DNA of 64,000 nt from Saccharina japonica (taxonomy: Eukaryota; Sar; Phaeophyceae; Laminariales; Laminariaceae), in the NCBI GenBank assembly GCA_008828725.1, contig MEHQ01000488.1, positions 44,109 through 108,108 on the forward strand, written 5' to 3'. Under the pieces are notes generated by a model. The model ran no database searches. It had not been told where the DNA came from and saw only the letters and a list, made by a program, of their open reading frames with translations. Of this stretch, positions 21,590 to 33,187 are shown piece by piece; the first letter of the stretch is position 1, and every line of letters begins with the position of its first letter. The position numbers and the translations under genes were made by a program.

Positions 21590-22070
21590 AACTAATAGTT
21601 GTGCGCGGCCGCAACTACTCAGTAGTTGTCCCTAAATAACTAGTTGCATAGGTTTTTCACCCAGTAGTTGTCTGCAGACGACTACAGTAGTAGCACAAGT
21701 TTTCCAAACAGTAGTTGTCTACAGACAACTAGTTGCACAACTTATTCAAACAGTAGTTGTCTACAGGCAACTAGTTGCACAACTTTTTCAAACAGTAATT
21801 AGTTGTCTACAGACAACTAGTTGCACAACTTTTGCAGACAGTAGTTGTCTGCAGACAACTAGTTGCACAACTTTTTCAAACAGTAGTTGTCTACAGACAA
21901 CTACAGTAGTTGCACAACTTTTTCAAACAGTAGTTGCCTACAGACAACTAGTTGCACAACTTTTGCAGACAGTAGTTGTCTGCAGACAACTAGTTGCACA
22001 ACTTTTTAAAACAGTAGTAGTAGTTGTCTACAGACAACTAAAGTTGCACAACTGTTTCAAATATTAGTTG
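21590..22070 (+). repeat. palindromic minisatellite array 1
   Basis: About ten units of roughly 42-48 bp. Each contains TAGTTGTCTRCAGACAACTA, a perfect 20-bp palindrome when R is G, followed by 'gttgcacaactttttcaaacag'-like spacer. The array begins with a distinctive head, 'taatagttgtg..cggccgcaactactcag', shared by arrays 2 and 4. It ends 'agttgtacagggtgtg'. Confidence 0.9.
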
Positions 22071-22075
22071 TACAG

Positions 22076-22640
22076 GGTGTGCTGTTTTTGGACGGAACCT
22101 GGACTTCATTCCTGAGGAGATCCCGAAGCTGGGCCATGACGTGGTGCACACCAAGATCCCCGGGCGGTTGTCGAACCCCATTGCGGGGTTGGCACAGCTC
22201 GACGGTGTGTTTGGTCCGTTGGACCTCACCGACGAAGTGGAGGCGGAGGTTTCAACGTAGAGTAATCCGGCGGAGGAGCGACGCGTGATAGCGGCCTGGC
22301 CGAGTTGCGATTTTGTCTTGCTAGTCGAGAGTCCTTTAGAATCCCGCCTATTTTTTTCTGATATTTGTCCACACGAATTAACGCAATCTCTTATCCTATG
22401 TATGATGCGGCCGAATGATAATGGAGGGGGGTGAGGTGCGGCTTTCGGTGGGTGTTGGGTGTTGCATTGTGTTTCACTCACGCGCTCTGGGCGGCACACT
22501 CACGAAAACAATACAATATATGCAATCACGTGGAAGATGCAAAAGGCCAATAGCGATGGTTTTCGTTTGGTGCACCGACCGGGAGTAGCACATGTCGAAC
22601 AATGTACACGTTCAGGTTGTCCGCAGACAACTAATCAGAC
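22076..22640 (+). pseudogene. core of element C1 with LRR-like peptide, frameshifted
   Basis: Homologous to 36984-37550. The first ~180 bases encode the same ~60-residue peptide ('IPEEIPKLG', 'GRLSNPIAGLAQLDGVFGPLD') ending at a TAG at 22258. Relative to the other copy it has lost one base at 'ggacggaacc', which breaks the frame near the start. The peptide has leucine-rich-repeat flavour (L-x-L-x-x-N-x-L-x-x-I-P). The preceding 'ttagttgtacag' could serve as a 3' splice site, making this a terminal exon whose intron contains array 1. The remaining ~380 bases are non-coding but conserved with C2. Family not identified. Confidence 0.45.
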
Positions 22641-23172
22641 AACTAATAGTTGTGCACGGCCGCAACTACTCAGTAGTTGTCCCTAAATAACTAGTTGCAT
22701 AGGTTTTTCACCCAGTAGTTGTCTGCAGACAACTAGTTGCATAGGTTTTTCACCCAGTAGTTGTCTGCAGACAACTAGTAGCACAAGTTTTCCAAACAGT
22801 AGTTGTCTACAGACAACTAGTTGCACAGGTTTTTGATACAGTAATTGTCTGCAGACAACTGGTTGCTCAGGTTTTCCAAACAGTACTTGTCTACAGACAA
22901 CTAGTTGCACAGGTTTTTCATACAGTAATTGTCTGCAGACAACTAGTTGCACAAGTTTTCCAAACAGTACTTGTCTACAGACAACTAGTTGTACAATTTT
23001 TCCAAACAGTAGTTGTCTACGTACAGACAACTAGTTGCACAAATTATTCAAAGAGTAGTCGTCTGCAGACAACTAGTTGTACAACTTTTTCAAACAGTAG
23101 TTGTCTGCAGACAACTAGTTGCACAACTTTTCGAAACAGTAGTTGTCTGGCAGACAACTACGAATAGTTGTA
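22640..23172 (+). repeat. palindromic minisatellite array 2
   Basis: Same head, units and tail as array 1, in the same orientation, about eleven units. Several spacers read 'gttgcacaagttttccaaacag' instead of the 'acaactttttcaaacag' type, so at least two spacer subfamilies exist. Ends 'gtagttgtacagcgtgtg'. Confidence 0.9.
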
Positions 23173-23249
23173 GTTGTACAGCGTGTGAAATCATTACTCG
23201 CTTCGTCGAGCGACACAGCGTATGATAGCACAGCAGTAAATACATTCGC

Positions 23250-23483
23250 AAATTGGCGCGCTTTATATTTTTACGTAACTTTCTGCGCTTGTTCGCGTAG
23301 CTTGTTCTCGTATTATGAGTATTGGAGAACGAAAATCGTTATTATTGTTGTTTATCGTTTTTAAAGGCGTGCTACGATAATAGAGGTAGCACTTTCTGGT
23401 TGAAACGATTTCTGAATGATCAGATTCCTTAACACAAACTCGTCGGACTTTGATTCTTGTGTTGCGAAGATGTTCATTGTTTA
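23250..23483. other. no recognised feature
   Basis: Unique sequence between element C1 and the MITE at 23484; nothing I can support. Confidence 0.35.
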
Positions 23484-23695
23484 GGGCCCGTTTTAACGAA
23501 GACAAAAAAAAAAAACAATTTGGAAAAAAAAATATTCAAATCCGCTTTTCATTGGTCAACACACGCACCAGCACCAAAGATGAGGACCTTGGGGCATAAT
23601 ATTTGGTGCTGGTGCGTGTGTTGACCAATGAAAAGCGAATTTGAATTTTATTTTTTTCCAAATTGAATTAAATTTATACTCGTGAATTCGGGCCC
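23484..23695. mobile_element. Tourist/Harbinger-like MITE
   Basis: A 212-bp hairpin element with ends GGGCCCG...CGGGCCC, flanked on both sides by TTA (23481-23483 and 23696-23698). Inner arms are nearly perfect over 'cttttcattggtcaacacac' and 'gcaccagcacca', around a ~25-base loop. A TTA target duplication and GGG-starting termini are the signature of PIF/Harbinger-type MITEs. No coding capacity. Confidence 0.8.
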
Positions 23696-23699
23696 TTAG

Positions 23700-24280
23700 G
23701 TAGGCAGGCCATGGGATGTCTCATCGAGTAGAACTTTTATTTTCTAAATAAAACAAAGGTGGGGTGAGGCATAGAGCTGCTCAAGTGACCGACCTCAGAA
23801 GGCAAAAAATGATGCACCTCTATCATCGTAGCATGCGTCTTTACCATTCGTTGTTTTTGCTCCTTGTGGTCCATTGTTGTTGTAGAACGTGGATCTGGAT
23901 GGAAACTTGTTGTTGCCTGAGGGCATTTGTTTCGTTCAACGGCGGCCATTACGCCGCCGGCGAAGCCCCCTTGTATATGATATGATACTTGTACCCTCGA
24001 ACATACTTCGTACGGGCACGACTTGTTTGCTTTCTTGGAGCAATACACTGCAAGAGGATTTCCTGCAGTGTAATAATGATAAGAGTCGTCTCTTGGTTGA
24101 GCAGACGGGAAGTGCGAAAATAAGCAAGCTATTCACCGGGCAAGTAACGAGACTACAGCAGTACCTGATGGTCTAAATACTGGTGGTGTCTCTCATATAT
24201 ATAAGCTAAGAAACACGCCAGCTGTGATTCATCCCGACCTCTGTCAGAAAATGCCGACAGTCGACCAACTAAGTCGTGGT
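23700..24280. other. no supported gene
   Basis: Short frames only. 'atagagctgctcaagtgacc' with 'atgcacctctatcatcgtagcatgcgt' near 23770-23840 recurs in diverged form at about 30617-30675, so a dispersed repeat is present, but no function is visible. Confidence 0.4.
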
Positions 24281-24284
24281 ACGT

Positions 24285-25225
24285 AGTTGAGCACCCGCTG
24301 CTTCCGCCCGTTGCGGCTACTATTAATAGATGTTGCTCCTGTGCCCGCAGCCTCATTTCTCCGGCCTGAGCTACCGTAGCACTCGAGTGAGCACTGGTGA
24401 TGTACATCAGCTCTGTTTAATGATCTTTATGACAATATCTCCTAAAATACCGAACAAAACAGTGCATCCACTGCCTCCTGTACACACATTATCACCGGCT
24501 CGGAACGATGCTGATCTGTACGGCAGCAGCACAGCAATAAACGCGTGTGGTCTCGGAATACAGTTATGTCCCCGCAGCCACACTCCCTCCGCCTGTGAGC
24601 TATTGTCGCCGAAGTCGATTGAATACTGCTTGCTGTGCTGCAACACAGCAGTACATGATGAGCGCTGTGTGATAGTCAGCATGATGGTGCTTTTCTCTAA
24701 CGCACACAAAATGCCGACTGCACGGCAGTGCGATGCATAATGATCTCTTCTATCTGATATTCTGTGGGTATGGTGGCGTCTCTCTATCGTGCTTTACAAA
24801 CGCCGGCCGTTGAGCAAACACTTTATTGTGATCGAGCACGAAAGCGCCCGCTGCTTCCACCTGTTGCTGCTGATGCTGCACGTAGCTTCCGCGCCCGCAG
24901 CCACGTTTCTTAGGCATGTGGTATCGCAGCAGTTGATGGTGTGCTGCTGCTGTACATCCTCAGCTCTGTTTGATGACCTGTATGACGATGTCTCCGGCAG
25001 AGCAGTTGGCGGCGAAGCTGCTTATTCTGTACGAATGCCGGCCGTGGAGCAACTACGTTATGATAGTTGATCGTCAAGGCGCCCACTGCTTCTGCCCGTT
25101 GCTGGTGCTGCCGCACGTAGCTCCCGCGACCGCAGCCCCATTACTTGGGCAGTAGCTATTGCAGGAGTTGATCGTGTGCTGGTGCTGTACATCATCAGCT
25201 CGGTTCGTTCCATAACCTGATGAGG
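24285..25225 (+). repeat. three diverged copies of a ~0.16-0.2 kb unit
   Basis: 'gagcac...cccgctgcttcc.cccgttgc' through 'gtacatc..cagctc' occurs at about 24290-24440, 24835-24990 and 25065-25220. Units keep 'cccgcagcc' and 'gatgtacatcagctc'-like blocks. Codon-sized indels and mixed frames argue against a coding repeat. Confidence 0.65.
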
Positions 25226-25229
25226 ATAT

Positions 25230-26815
25230 ATCTTATAATACCGAGAAACATAAATACAAAGTGGCCGTTTGGAAGAGCTGTCAATCAGCTGGGCTGGTTT
25301 CGAATCCCGAATAGCTGTCTATCAGGTGGGCCTTTGATCGCTAATAGCTGTCGATACGGGCAAGTCGCAACGACCTGTGATCGCAAACTCCTATTATAGG
25401 TGTTTATATATGTAAATCGCCGCAACGACAAAACTCAGCCATGCCTGAAAGTGTGTATCATATGGTTCGTGCAGTACATTTTAGCCTGTCCGGTCAAAAC
25501 ATTCGAAATTCGATAATTACAAAAGGTCGTTCTCCCGATTTTTCGTATGCCCGTGAAGAGCACCCCTGCCGAATTTCGTTTCCCAACCCTTCTTGGATCC
25601 AGCGCTGTAGTTATTCCCCTGAAAGTAAATAGTCCCCTTAGGGTTTCCAAAGAGCTCAATACATTGTTCTAGTACTTTAACAGTCTCGTACAGCTCGCAT
25701 AACAAAAGAAGTGTCACGGACGTCTTCCCCCTGATGATGCGATCACACGTCTAGCGTCTAATTATTCCTCGTCTTGGCCGAATTACGGAGGAGATAAATA
25801 TCGTATGGATTTTAGTATTGACCACTTAAATCCCTAGCAGGGGTATACAACAATGCCTCCCCAAATAATACGAACACTTATCATATCTGACCAACTACAG
25901 CTCGGACAAGGGCGTCCCGAAAAGTGTTGTTTCGACACCTAACTATCTAAAATGGTCACAACAGAAAAACTATCGGAGCACTGTGATCGCTGCACGATTA
26001 AGATCAAAACAAGTATATTATCGCTGCACAATTTAGAACGAAACAAGTATTTTTTTCTGAAAAACTCCAAAAACCAATCAGTGGTTTCAACGACCCCTCA
26101 TAAATATATTATATATGTATAGGTTGGGTTGGCGTCGGTTGCCAGCGACGCTCTAAAACACGCCTCTCACTGCGTGAGCTCGACATCCAGCGTATCGTTT
26201 GTTTTCTCTTGTTTTTGGGGGTCACCCATACTGGCGGTCTTGTTAGATCATTTGTGAGGGGTTGATAACCTCATCTCCGCACGAGGGGAATGGTCGTATC
26301 ACGTAGTGTGTATATGGTAAGGCATCTACGAGGCAGATACGGAGTGATACCCATTGCTGTCTCTGGAAGTGGCCACACCAGATATTAAATTAACTCATTG
26401 AAGCTGTCATCCATATGCAAGTCCGCCTCAGAGGCGGTTTTTAGCAGGATGCAGCTCACCCTCCATGCGACTCGCCCAATACCTCACGGCGCTTCGCGCT
26501 TGGTGCAAGCAATGTCTGCCTGGTTGGTGAAAACCCAACGTGCTCTGTCCCGGCATTGTAGGGATGCGAGGGTCTATGGTAATATGAATACGGCCGTGTA
26601 CGACATGAGTACACCCCACCCTCTGAGTATTTTCCGGACGCCCCTGGCTCGGACGCCAAAACTTGCTTCACCGATGTGTTGGCCTTGTTGAGGCGGTCAC
26701 GTGGATATGCTTTGTGTTGTGAGTTTCAGTGTGCTCATTGTTTTATTGCCCGAAGGTGTAATTTTACACATTTGTCTGGAACCAGCTCGTAGTTTTCACA
26801 AAACCATGGATATCT
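25230..26815. other. no supported gene
   Basis: A short B-box-like 'ggtttcgaatccc' occurs near 25291 without a matching A box. A GC-richer frame at 26398-26691 has no recognisable domain and no splice context. Otherwise nothing I can support. Confidence 0.35.
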
Positions 26816-26819
26816 CATT

Positions 26820-26912
26820 AACCCTTTTAGAACTGCAGTCTCGTTTTGGGGACAAACCACTCTAATCCTAAGTAATTTGTCCCCAAAACGGGACTCCAGT
26901 CCTATAAGGGTT
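26820..26912. repeat. 93-bp hairpin, MITE-like
   Basis: 'aacccttttagaactgcagt' with 'ctcgttttggggacaaa' pairs with 'tttgtccccaaaacggg' and 'cctataagggtt', leaving about 19 bases of loop. Arms are interrupted by a few mismatches. No clear target duplication; it could be a small non-autonomous element. Confidence 0.55.
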
Positions 26913-27039
26913 GAAGTTGCTTTTTATATCAAGAACGAACTATTGATCTCACCGTAGAACGACGAGAGGAATCGTTCCCCCCCCTATAGTTTGGTTGGCT
27001 CGCGGGCTTTCGTACATAACTTAAAATAGTTCCGGGGAC

Positions 27040-27270
27040 GAGTATTAAACTCATAGAGATCCCAGGTATTGTCGCACGGGCGTACAGAACTTACAGAAAG
27101 TACGTACAGGTAAACCGACGCTGTACCCGTACCCCGGGTATTGTAGCATGGGGCGTACATAATTTACAGAAGTTCCGGGTACGGGCTTGAGACACGGGCG
27201 TAAAGAAACTCTAGATGTTCCGGGTACGGGTATGAGTGTCGCACATAACTCACAGATGTTCTTTGTAGGG
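27040..27270 (+). repeat. 'cccgggtattg...gttccgggtacggg' minisatellite, block 1
   Basis: Three to four units of about 55-65 bp sharing 'gtacataactcacag' or similar and 'agttccgggtacgggt'. The family reappears at 28.13-28.45 kb. Confidence 0.75.
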
Positions 27271-27279
27271 AAATGATAC

Positions 27280-28125
27280 TCGGGGGAAAACCCATGTATA
27301 GTCCTTTACGTGCCCTACAAAAACAATCTTGCAAAGTTTGCATACCAATACAGTCGTACAGCAGTAGTACAGGAAACGTTAAAATAAACAGGGAAAAGGG
27401 CCAAAGCTGCATTTCTTAATTGATAGAAGGTGCCTTCAAGGCTATAACTGCAATCTAAAAATACTCTCGTAAGATATCTTATTACCTCTAAATATCATAT
27501 TTGTTCTACAGTAGTACTGTAGTATAAATAGCCTGCCTGTTTCTAATTTCGTGTCCTGTGCTGTTCTGGTAAAAAAGGCTGGTGAACCCACAAAAATAAA
27601 ACTCACCAAGACCAGCTACAAGAAATAAACCACATGACGGCACATCAAACCAGCACCAGAATATCCGCGCTCGTTCACTGCACGGTGACGGACCGCATCT
27701 TCGTCGTGGGCGCCCAGGATAAGGAGAAGGACCGTTGACAAGACTACTTGATCGATGCAGGCTCCGTCACCGCTGTCGAAAATTGATGGGCTAGGTACAA
27801 CTCCAGAACACGAACATATGTACGTCGAAGTATACGTAATATGTACGACATGCAGCTGGTATTACCGAGTACGATACGTATACTGTGAGGTGTACGGACG
27901 ACGTGGACCCACCCCAGGTACTACATAGGATTGCGATACGAACAATACGTATAATACATACGGGCAATGTATATGTTGTTGTCATAAGCACCTGTTACAC
28001 AGCAGTCTTGCGATATAACCCTTGTCTTTGGGTGGCAAAACAGGCAAGAGAAACAATAACGTGCCATAAAGTGGTACCAGAACACCATAAGGGTAACGTA
28101 TGGTCTTAATCCGAATAAGTACCGG
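27280..28125. other. no supported gene
   Basis: AT-rich unique sequence with TACG-rich patches. No coding or structural signal beyond short direct repeats. Confidence 0.35.
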
Positions 28126-28129
28126 CACC

Positions 28130-28520
28130 CAGGGTAATGTGGCAAACGAATACCCTTACCCCGGGTATTGCGGCACGGGGCGCACATAACTTACAGCAGT
28201 TAGTTCCTGATACGGGTATTGATATCGTACAGAACTTGCAGAAGTTCCTGGTACAGATCTGAAAGTGTTACAGAACTCACAGAAGTTCCGAGCAGGTATA
28301 AAAGTGTTATGCCGTTACCCCGGGTATTGTGGCACGGAGTGTACAGAACTTACAAAAGTTCCGGGTTCGGGTAAAAAGATGTCGTACATAACTCACAGAA
28401 GTTCCGGGTACGGGTAGAAATGTCGTATAGGACGAAGCTAAATTATCTGTAGGTTATTACCCGGGGTAACTCCCCCGGGTATAGTTTTGTAAGCACCCTA
28501 CATAATACAATATTAACCGT
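28130..28520 (+). repeat. 'cccgggtattg...gttccgggtacggg' minisatellite, block 2
   Basis: About five units of 50-65 bp with 'tgtggcacgg.g.gtaca' and 'cttacagaagttcc'. It is followed at 28455-28520 by 'acccggggtaactcccccgg' and 'gtatagttttgtaagcaccc', which also occurs at 12.80-12.87 kb. Confidence 0.75.
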
Positions 28521-28823
28521 GCATATATGCATTTATTACCAAGCGCTAATACGTGCGCCTGTCAACTATAACACATTATAAAATTGTCAATGACCGATAC
28601 CAAAGTTTACGCTCGCTCGTACGGTAAAGCTGCAAAAGGTATTTCGCACGTCCGCAGCTTTGTAAATCGCGACTATTGAGTCCCGAAATGTTGCCTTTTG
28701 TTTTGCATGGTCTGTCTGTATCTTGCTAGGAAACTGCAGCTAACGCGTCATTCTTGTATCGATGTTGTTCCTGGTCGCTAACCGCAGAATTCGCTGGAGC
28801 GAGGAACAGCGTCAACGAGAACA

Positions 28824-28928
28824 ATGATCTCCAGTCGTACTGTTTTGGCTATTATGTGGGCGATTCACGCCGTCCAAACCACCGAAGGGCAAGTGACGGA
28901 TTGCTCGGCAGACACAGACGGCCAGGAG
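28824..28928 (+). CDS. exon 1 of secreted root-cap-like gene (signal peptide)
   Basis: ATG at 28824 opens 35 codons ending exactly at a GTAAGG donor (28929). The product begins with a short polar n-region (MISSR), a hydrophobic core (TVLAIMWAIHAV) and a polar stretch ending near TTEGQ. It continues into an acidic Cys-containing segment (VTDCSADTDGQE). This is a typical eukaryotic secretory signal peptide, and the exon ends in phase 0. I pair it with the GC-richer downstream exons by position, splice phase and shared Cys-rich, Asp-rich style. The link is inferred; a transcript would be decisive. Confidence 0.55.
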
Positions 28929-29167
28929 GTAAGGGGAGGGTGATACCCATAAGTATTTACAGTGGGTCTTAGAAACGCATTGATTGCTGACTAAGAGCAT
29001 GTGCCGAGATTTAGCCGCCCCTCGACCTGGATCCGCACCGTTGCTGGCAGTCTCTCTAAAACTTACGTAGCGTCGCCGCCGGTTATCTTCAACATGAGAC
29101 GATATCTAATGCATACCTTTCCCACCCCATTTTCATCCGTACCCTCTTACACGATACGCTGGAGCAG

Positions 29168-29290
29168 TGCATCCCTAAGGATGTAGATATCAACGCAGGG
29201 TGTGTCACGGACGACATACGTGGTAGTTGTGCCACCACTGGGCAAGACCGCTGGTTCTGCTTCACTGGGCGAACGGCCACAAACCTCAAC
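29168..29290 (+). CDS. exon 2 of secreted root-cap-like gene (Cys-rich module)
   Basis: Begins after a CAG acceptor (29165-29167) that is preceded by a pyrimidine-rich tract and a branch-point-like TCTAAT. Ends at a GTGAGT donor (29291). It is 41 codons, phase 0 at both ends, so it joins exon 1 in frame. The product starts CIPKDVD, contains four Cys (positions 1, 12, 21, 31) and the string DRWFCFTGR. Spaced cysteines after a signal peptide imply a disulfide-bonded extracellular module. Alternative acceptors a little upstream would add residues. Domain family not recognised. Confidence 0.55.
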
Positions 29291-29299
29291 GTGAGTGAT

Positions 29300-32200
29300 G
29301 CCGCTGACACCTGGGTGTGATCCGCTTTGTGGCGGTGCCTATTTCACGCCATTCATCGATTTTAAGCCAGCGCTGTTTCAAGGCCCTTAACGCTTGGCGC
29401 ATAGTGCGGGGGGTGGGGGTGGGGCGGGTGGGCGTGGCATACCGCGCTTTCGGTATTTTATTTCCGCATGTTCACCAACGGGTCCCGATGGAATGAAAAT
29501 GGGCACTTCCAGGCCCTGATTGTGTCGGACTGGGAACGTGAAAGCACATTCACGAAAGCGCGTACCTAGAGCTGCGTCAGCTGTTTATATCAATTGGTTT
29601 TGCCATTCCAGGTGCAGTTCTCTCCAAAACAATACAGATCCTATTGGACAAGGGACTACCAGGTACTATATCGTGATCGGTGACGTGAACGCGGTCGGCC
29701 TCGGTTATATTGTTTTGACATGTCATACCACTTGCTATGGGGGGGTGGTGGTAGATGCCTCTATGTGGCTTTTTTCGCGTTAGCACAGACCGTGTCTGAG
29801 AAGCCCAGCTCCTTCCTCGGAGAACAATAGCACCATACTTTATCTGTAAGGCATGGCAACACCTTATCGCCGACTGTTGCGGGAATGGCAAGGCGTTATC
29901 CACCACAAGGAGACGTTTGTGATCGTGGACGAGCCATGCAGTTTGTTAACAGACGCACGTTTTGTCGCAGCAAATGGCGTGGCACCCATAAGGCACCTGC
30001 TTCAAAGTGGACGATGTTGCATGTGTTAGCCGGGGTCCGCACGCAACAATCGTCATAGACGCAACCCCACGGTTTCCTGAAGCTGATCGATCTGTGGCAC
30101 TTTCCACGGCAGGCAGAGCTCGTATTACTGATTGACCGTGTCTCTTAACCTACGTATCGTCGCAGTACACAATTACTTGAAGTGTTTCATAGTTTAATTC
30201 TATTACGTACCTAGGGGTAGGGATTATCTCACTGGCTGCACTCGTCGGTTTTCTGTAAAAACCATTTCGTTTGGGTGTAGAGCTCCACAAGCGAGGAGCC
30301 GCAGTAAAGGTAGGCTCAACCCCCCTTCAGTGGGATCGACCAGAAGCACAGCCTTCGGTTCCGGCATGGATCGCCCGTACGACCGATACGCGAACCACCC
30401 AGTACGATTGTTATACACAGGTTTACAGACGCGTGCTACGATAGAGGTGGCGTTTATCGGCTGTTTCGGTTTCCTTAACCCTTACCCCAAAATTGTTGGT
30501 CTTTCATTCGTATGTGGCAATATTTTTCATTGTATACAGAAGTCGGGCCACGGTGATGTTCGTCGCGTACATCGTACTTACATATTCCTTCCAAAACCAG
30601 TGTGTGGGTCAGGGATAGAGCTCCACAAGTGACCAAACTCAGGAAAATCATGGGGTACCTCTACCGTAGCATGCGTTCACACACAAGTTGGTTCCATAGC
30701 TTTGCTATCGCTGCATCAGGTTGGGGTGCGGCTGTCGACGGCAGGCTGAGTACATCATGGGCTCAGTCAAAGACACGACCCAGGAAAAACGACTACATCT
30801 GCTTTTAAATTATGAACCCCATGGTTTGCGCGTTTTGATCTTGGCACAGGACTGTGGTGGTGTCGTCGGCTGCTTGTGTGTCAACGACGTTTGCTTCGCC
30901 AATAATTTACAGGATCTGTGCGGTGAGTAGCTGGCAAAGGTTTCATTTTATAACACATTGCAGCACTTCACGAACCCCGCGAACATCCATGCTTCGATGG
31001 CTAGCGTTTCTCCAGTCGCATTCAAGTTTAGCGTTTTTCTCCTGGTGCCTCTCGCGGATGAACGTACAATGCTATCACTGCCTACTACTTTGATTGGTAT
31101 GCAGAGAAGCATGCATGCAGTGACGGTTTGGCGGTGTGCAATATGCAAGTGACTGATTAGAGCATCAGCACGTTATTGTATTTTAACCTAGGTGGTGGTG
31201 CCATTTTCACGACGGAGCAGTGGTGCATACATTGCAACTGCAACCAGTTGACGTTTATAGGCAATGTTCTAAATGTTGAGCCATCACCTTTTTTTATCCT
31301 AGCGGCGATGTCGTACCCCCGAAGAAGCAGCACCATGAGGCATACGTTTCCCATGCGAAATGTAGTTTTCGTTTTTTCATGTATTAAGCGTCGTCGAGTT
31401 GCATGCATGGTGTCTCAAAGTCGCGACGATACAAAAAAATCGTCGAATGGCGCTATAGTAGGATCTCTAACCAAAGCATTTCTACTGCGTTTAGGACATT
31501 CGATCGAGTGGCTATGTACCTAGCGCAAATACTGATTAAGTCATATTGGGTGAGCGCACGGTATTTAACGATGCCTCGGCGGTACATATCTCGAACTCAA
31601 AGGAAATTGAAGTTGAAAACTGTAAACTAAAACGGGTAGTCACTCGACCGCGCGACTCCGACCGGGAACATTGAGAATATATTGAAATGACATCCCTAGC
31701 CCAGCATAGACTCCGTCGTTAGAAACGTAGTGCCGAATTATAAGCGGCCAACAAGCATAGTATACCCCATATATTTTCATAACTGATTTTTATTACTTGC
31801 CCCTTGCTGACTTTCGTTCCCCTCCACACCACGGGTCTACCGGTCCACGTCAACAACCAGACATACCGACGACAGGTACGACGCGGCCGTAGAGTTAAAA
31901 TTCGTATGGTGAAGGGTTGTCCATTCGATGGTGATAAGGGGGTTGGTGCGTACGGCACTGCGGAGATTAGGTCACTCTGCACACGTGCAGAGTGCGCTAT
32001 CTATCGCCAATATCGCTTGGGTTTGGCTTGCCAACGCTTTTGTAAAGTCGTGTCGCGGCTGGCACCATAAAAAGTGTGTGGCCTCATGCCTAAGATGGGT
32101 TTGACTTCGTAACGAGCGAGGCTTGGACATTGTCAATTACACGGGGTACCTAGCTGGTCGACGTTTAATTGCAGTCAGTAAAGATAACTGCCGCGGGTCA

Positions 32201-33187
32201 GTCAATACATTGAACTGTGGAGGGCAGATCTAGCCGCAAAGCGTGGGCTTCGCCAAGCGTAAGTCGAGATAACTCGTCCACTTTGATCTCCCTCGACTTC
32301 TATATGTTTTCTCGTCGATGCACATCATACATGTTGTCTTCCATATGTCGAAAGCTTTCAACTTAGACTGCTTCTCCTGCGCGAAGCTCAGGTAACTGCG
32401 CCTAACCGCAGCTTGCGCAGAGCGTCTGAACTAGCACGTCCACTGCGGTGTTACATGAGACCCGCCGGCACACACCGTGTACCATCATAGTGTAGAGGCT
32501 GCGGTACGCTGTTTCGGCCTGATCTGGTGAATTGTTGGCGTTACTGTCCCATTAATGCTAGCGCCATTTCTATCGGTTCGTTATTTACATTGGTGTATCA
32601 ACAGGTGCTTGGTACGCAATTTTTCTGCAGTATATACACGAAACTAGTTATGCGTACACTACTTGGTTCGACGTCGGTATGACATAGTCTGCTTATTATG
32701 AGACCTTAAGAAAATGGCACATAACTATGGCATGAAGGCATGATTAGGGCGAGCTACTCCCGACAGTATATATGAATATCCTTCTGTAGTACAGCTGGGT
32801 GATGCGCGAAAAGTTTCTTCCTCGTTGATAACCTCGACCGGCATCGGTGCTTGCCAAAGTCCTGTTTCTCTCCGTACTCGTCTCGTCGGGGAGTTACACC
32901 TGCATGGTAGGGACATAGTTGTATTTCGTATATGTGTTATGCGAGCACCACCCTCGGTACGTATACGACAAATTTTTTGGCGTCTATGTACGCAATTTCG
33001 GTGTCGGCAACGCGTAATCGGATGTAAACTCCTCCGTGCCTATATCGCAACATCTTAGTAGGAAATATGCCGTTGGTCTGCGTCTGTTGCCAATCCGCTT
33101 GTGCCACTTCGTTCGACACTCGCCCGAGAACTGTCAGCTTCTTTGCCTAAGTTCCGATTTTCTCCCAACTCTACTCGAAAAATGCAG
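29300..33187 (+). other. long intronic interval of the root-cap-like gene
   Basis: If the exons belong to one gene, this ~3.9 kb holds introns plus one or more unresolved small exons. It contains Cys-bearing short frames (about 31176-31300 with 'QWCIHCNCNQ'; 33067-33135 with 'CVCCQSAC') and several pyrimidine tracts followed by AG, none decisive. The segment near 30600-30680 repeats 23770-23840 in diverged form. Confidence 0.35.
29612..29662 (+). CDS. possible exon 3 of the same gene
   Basis: A 51-base segment follows a strong acceptor (ttggttttgccattccag) and precedes GTACTA, a weak donor. It is phase 0 at both ends and reads VQFSPKQYRSYWTRDYQ. Length and phase fit, but the donor is poor and the peptide has no cysteine, so this is tentative. 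An exon that shifts phase to 1 must lie between here and 33188. Candidates near 29784-29845 and 29971 have splice-like borders, but I could not choose among them. Confidence 0.3.

Larger units (their letters stand above)
21346..23246 (+). mobile_element. composite element C1: palindrome array, core, palindrome array
   Basis: Two arrays of a palindromic minisatellite (21590-22070 and 22640-23172) flank a 0.56 kb core (22076-22640). The whole is bracketed by a ~50-bp direct repeat, 'aaatcattactcgcttcgtc' and following bases, at 21346-21395 and 23187-23246. The left edge also carries 'cacaccctgtacaactac', the reverse complement of the array tail 'gtagttgtacagggtgtg'. Array-core-array recurs at 36.4-38.5 kb, which supports mobility or segmental duplication. 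Confidence 0.55.

Noticed and set aside
21590-23172. CRISPR-like array (regular palindromic repeats with spacers)
   Set aside because: The 'spacers' are themselves repeats of two or three types rather than unique sequences, there are no cas genes, and the setting is eukaryotic.
25280-25310. tRNA gene suggested by a B-box-like ggtttcgaatccc
   Set aside because: No A box at the right distance, no acceptor-stem pairing and no Pol III terminator.
29852-30031. 59-codon frame with 'VIVDEPC' and 'SGRCCMC'
   Set aside because: Begins just after a splice-like GTAAGG and has no recognisable domain; could be chance within the intronic interval.
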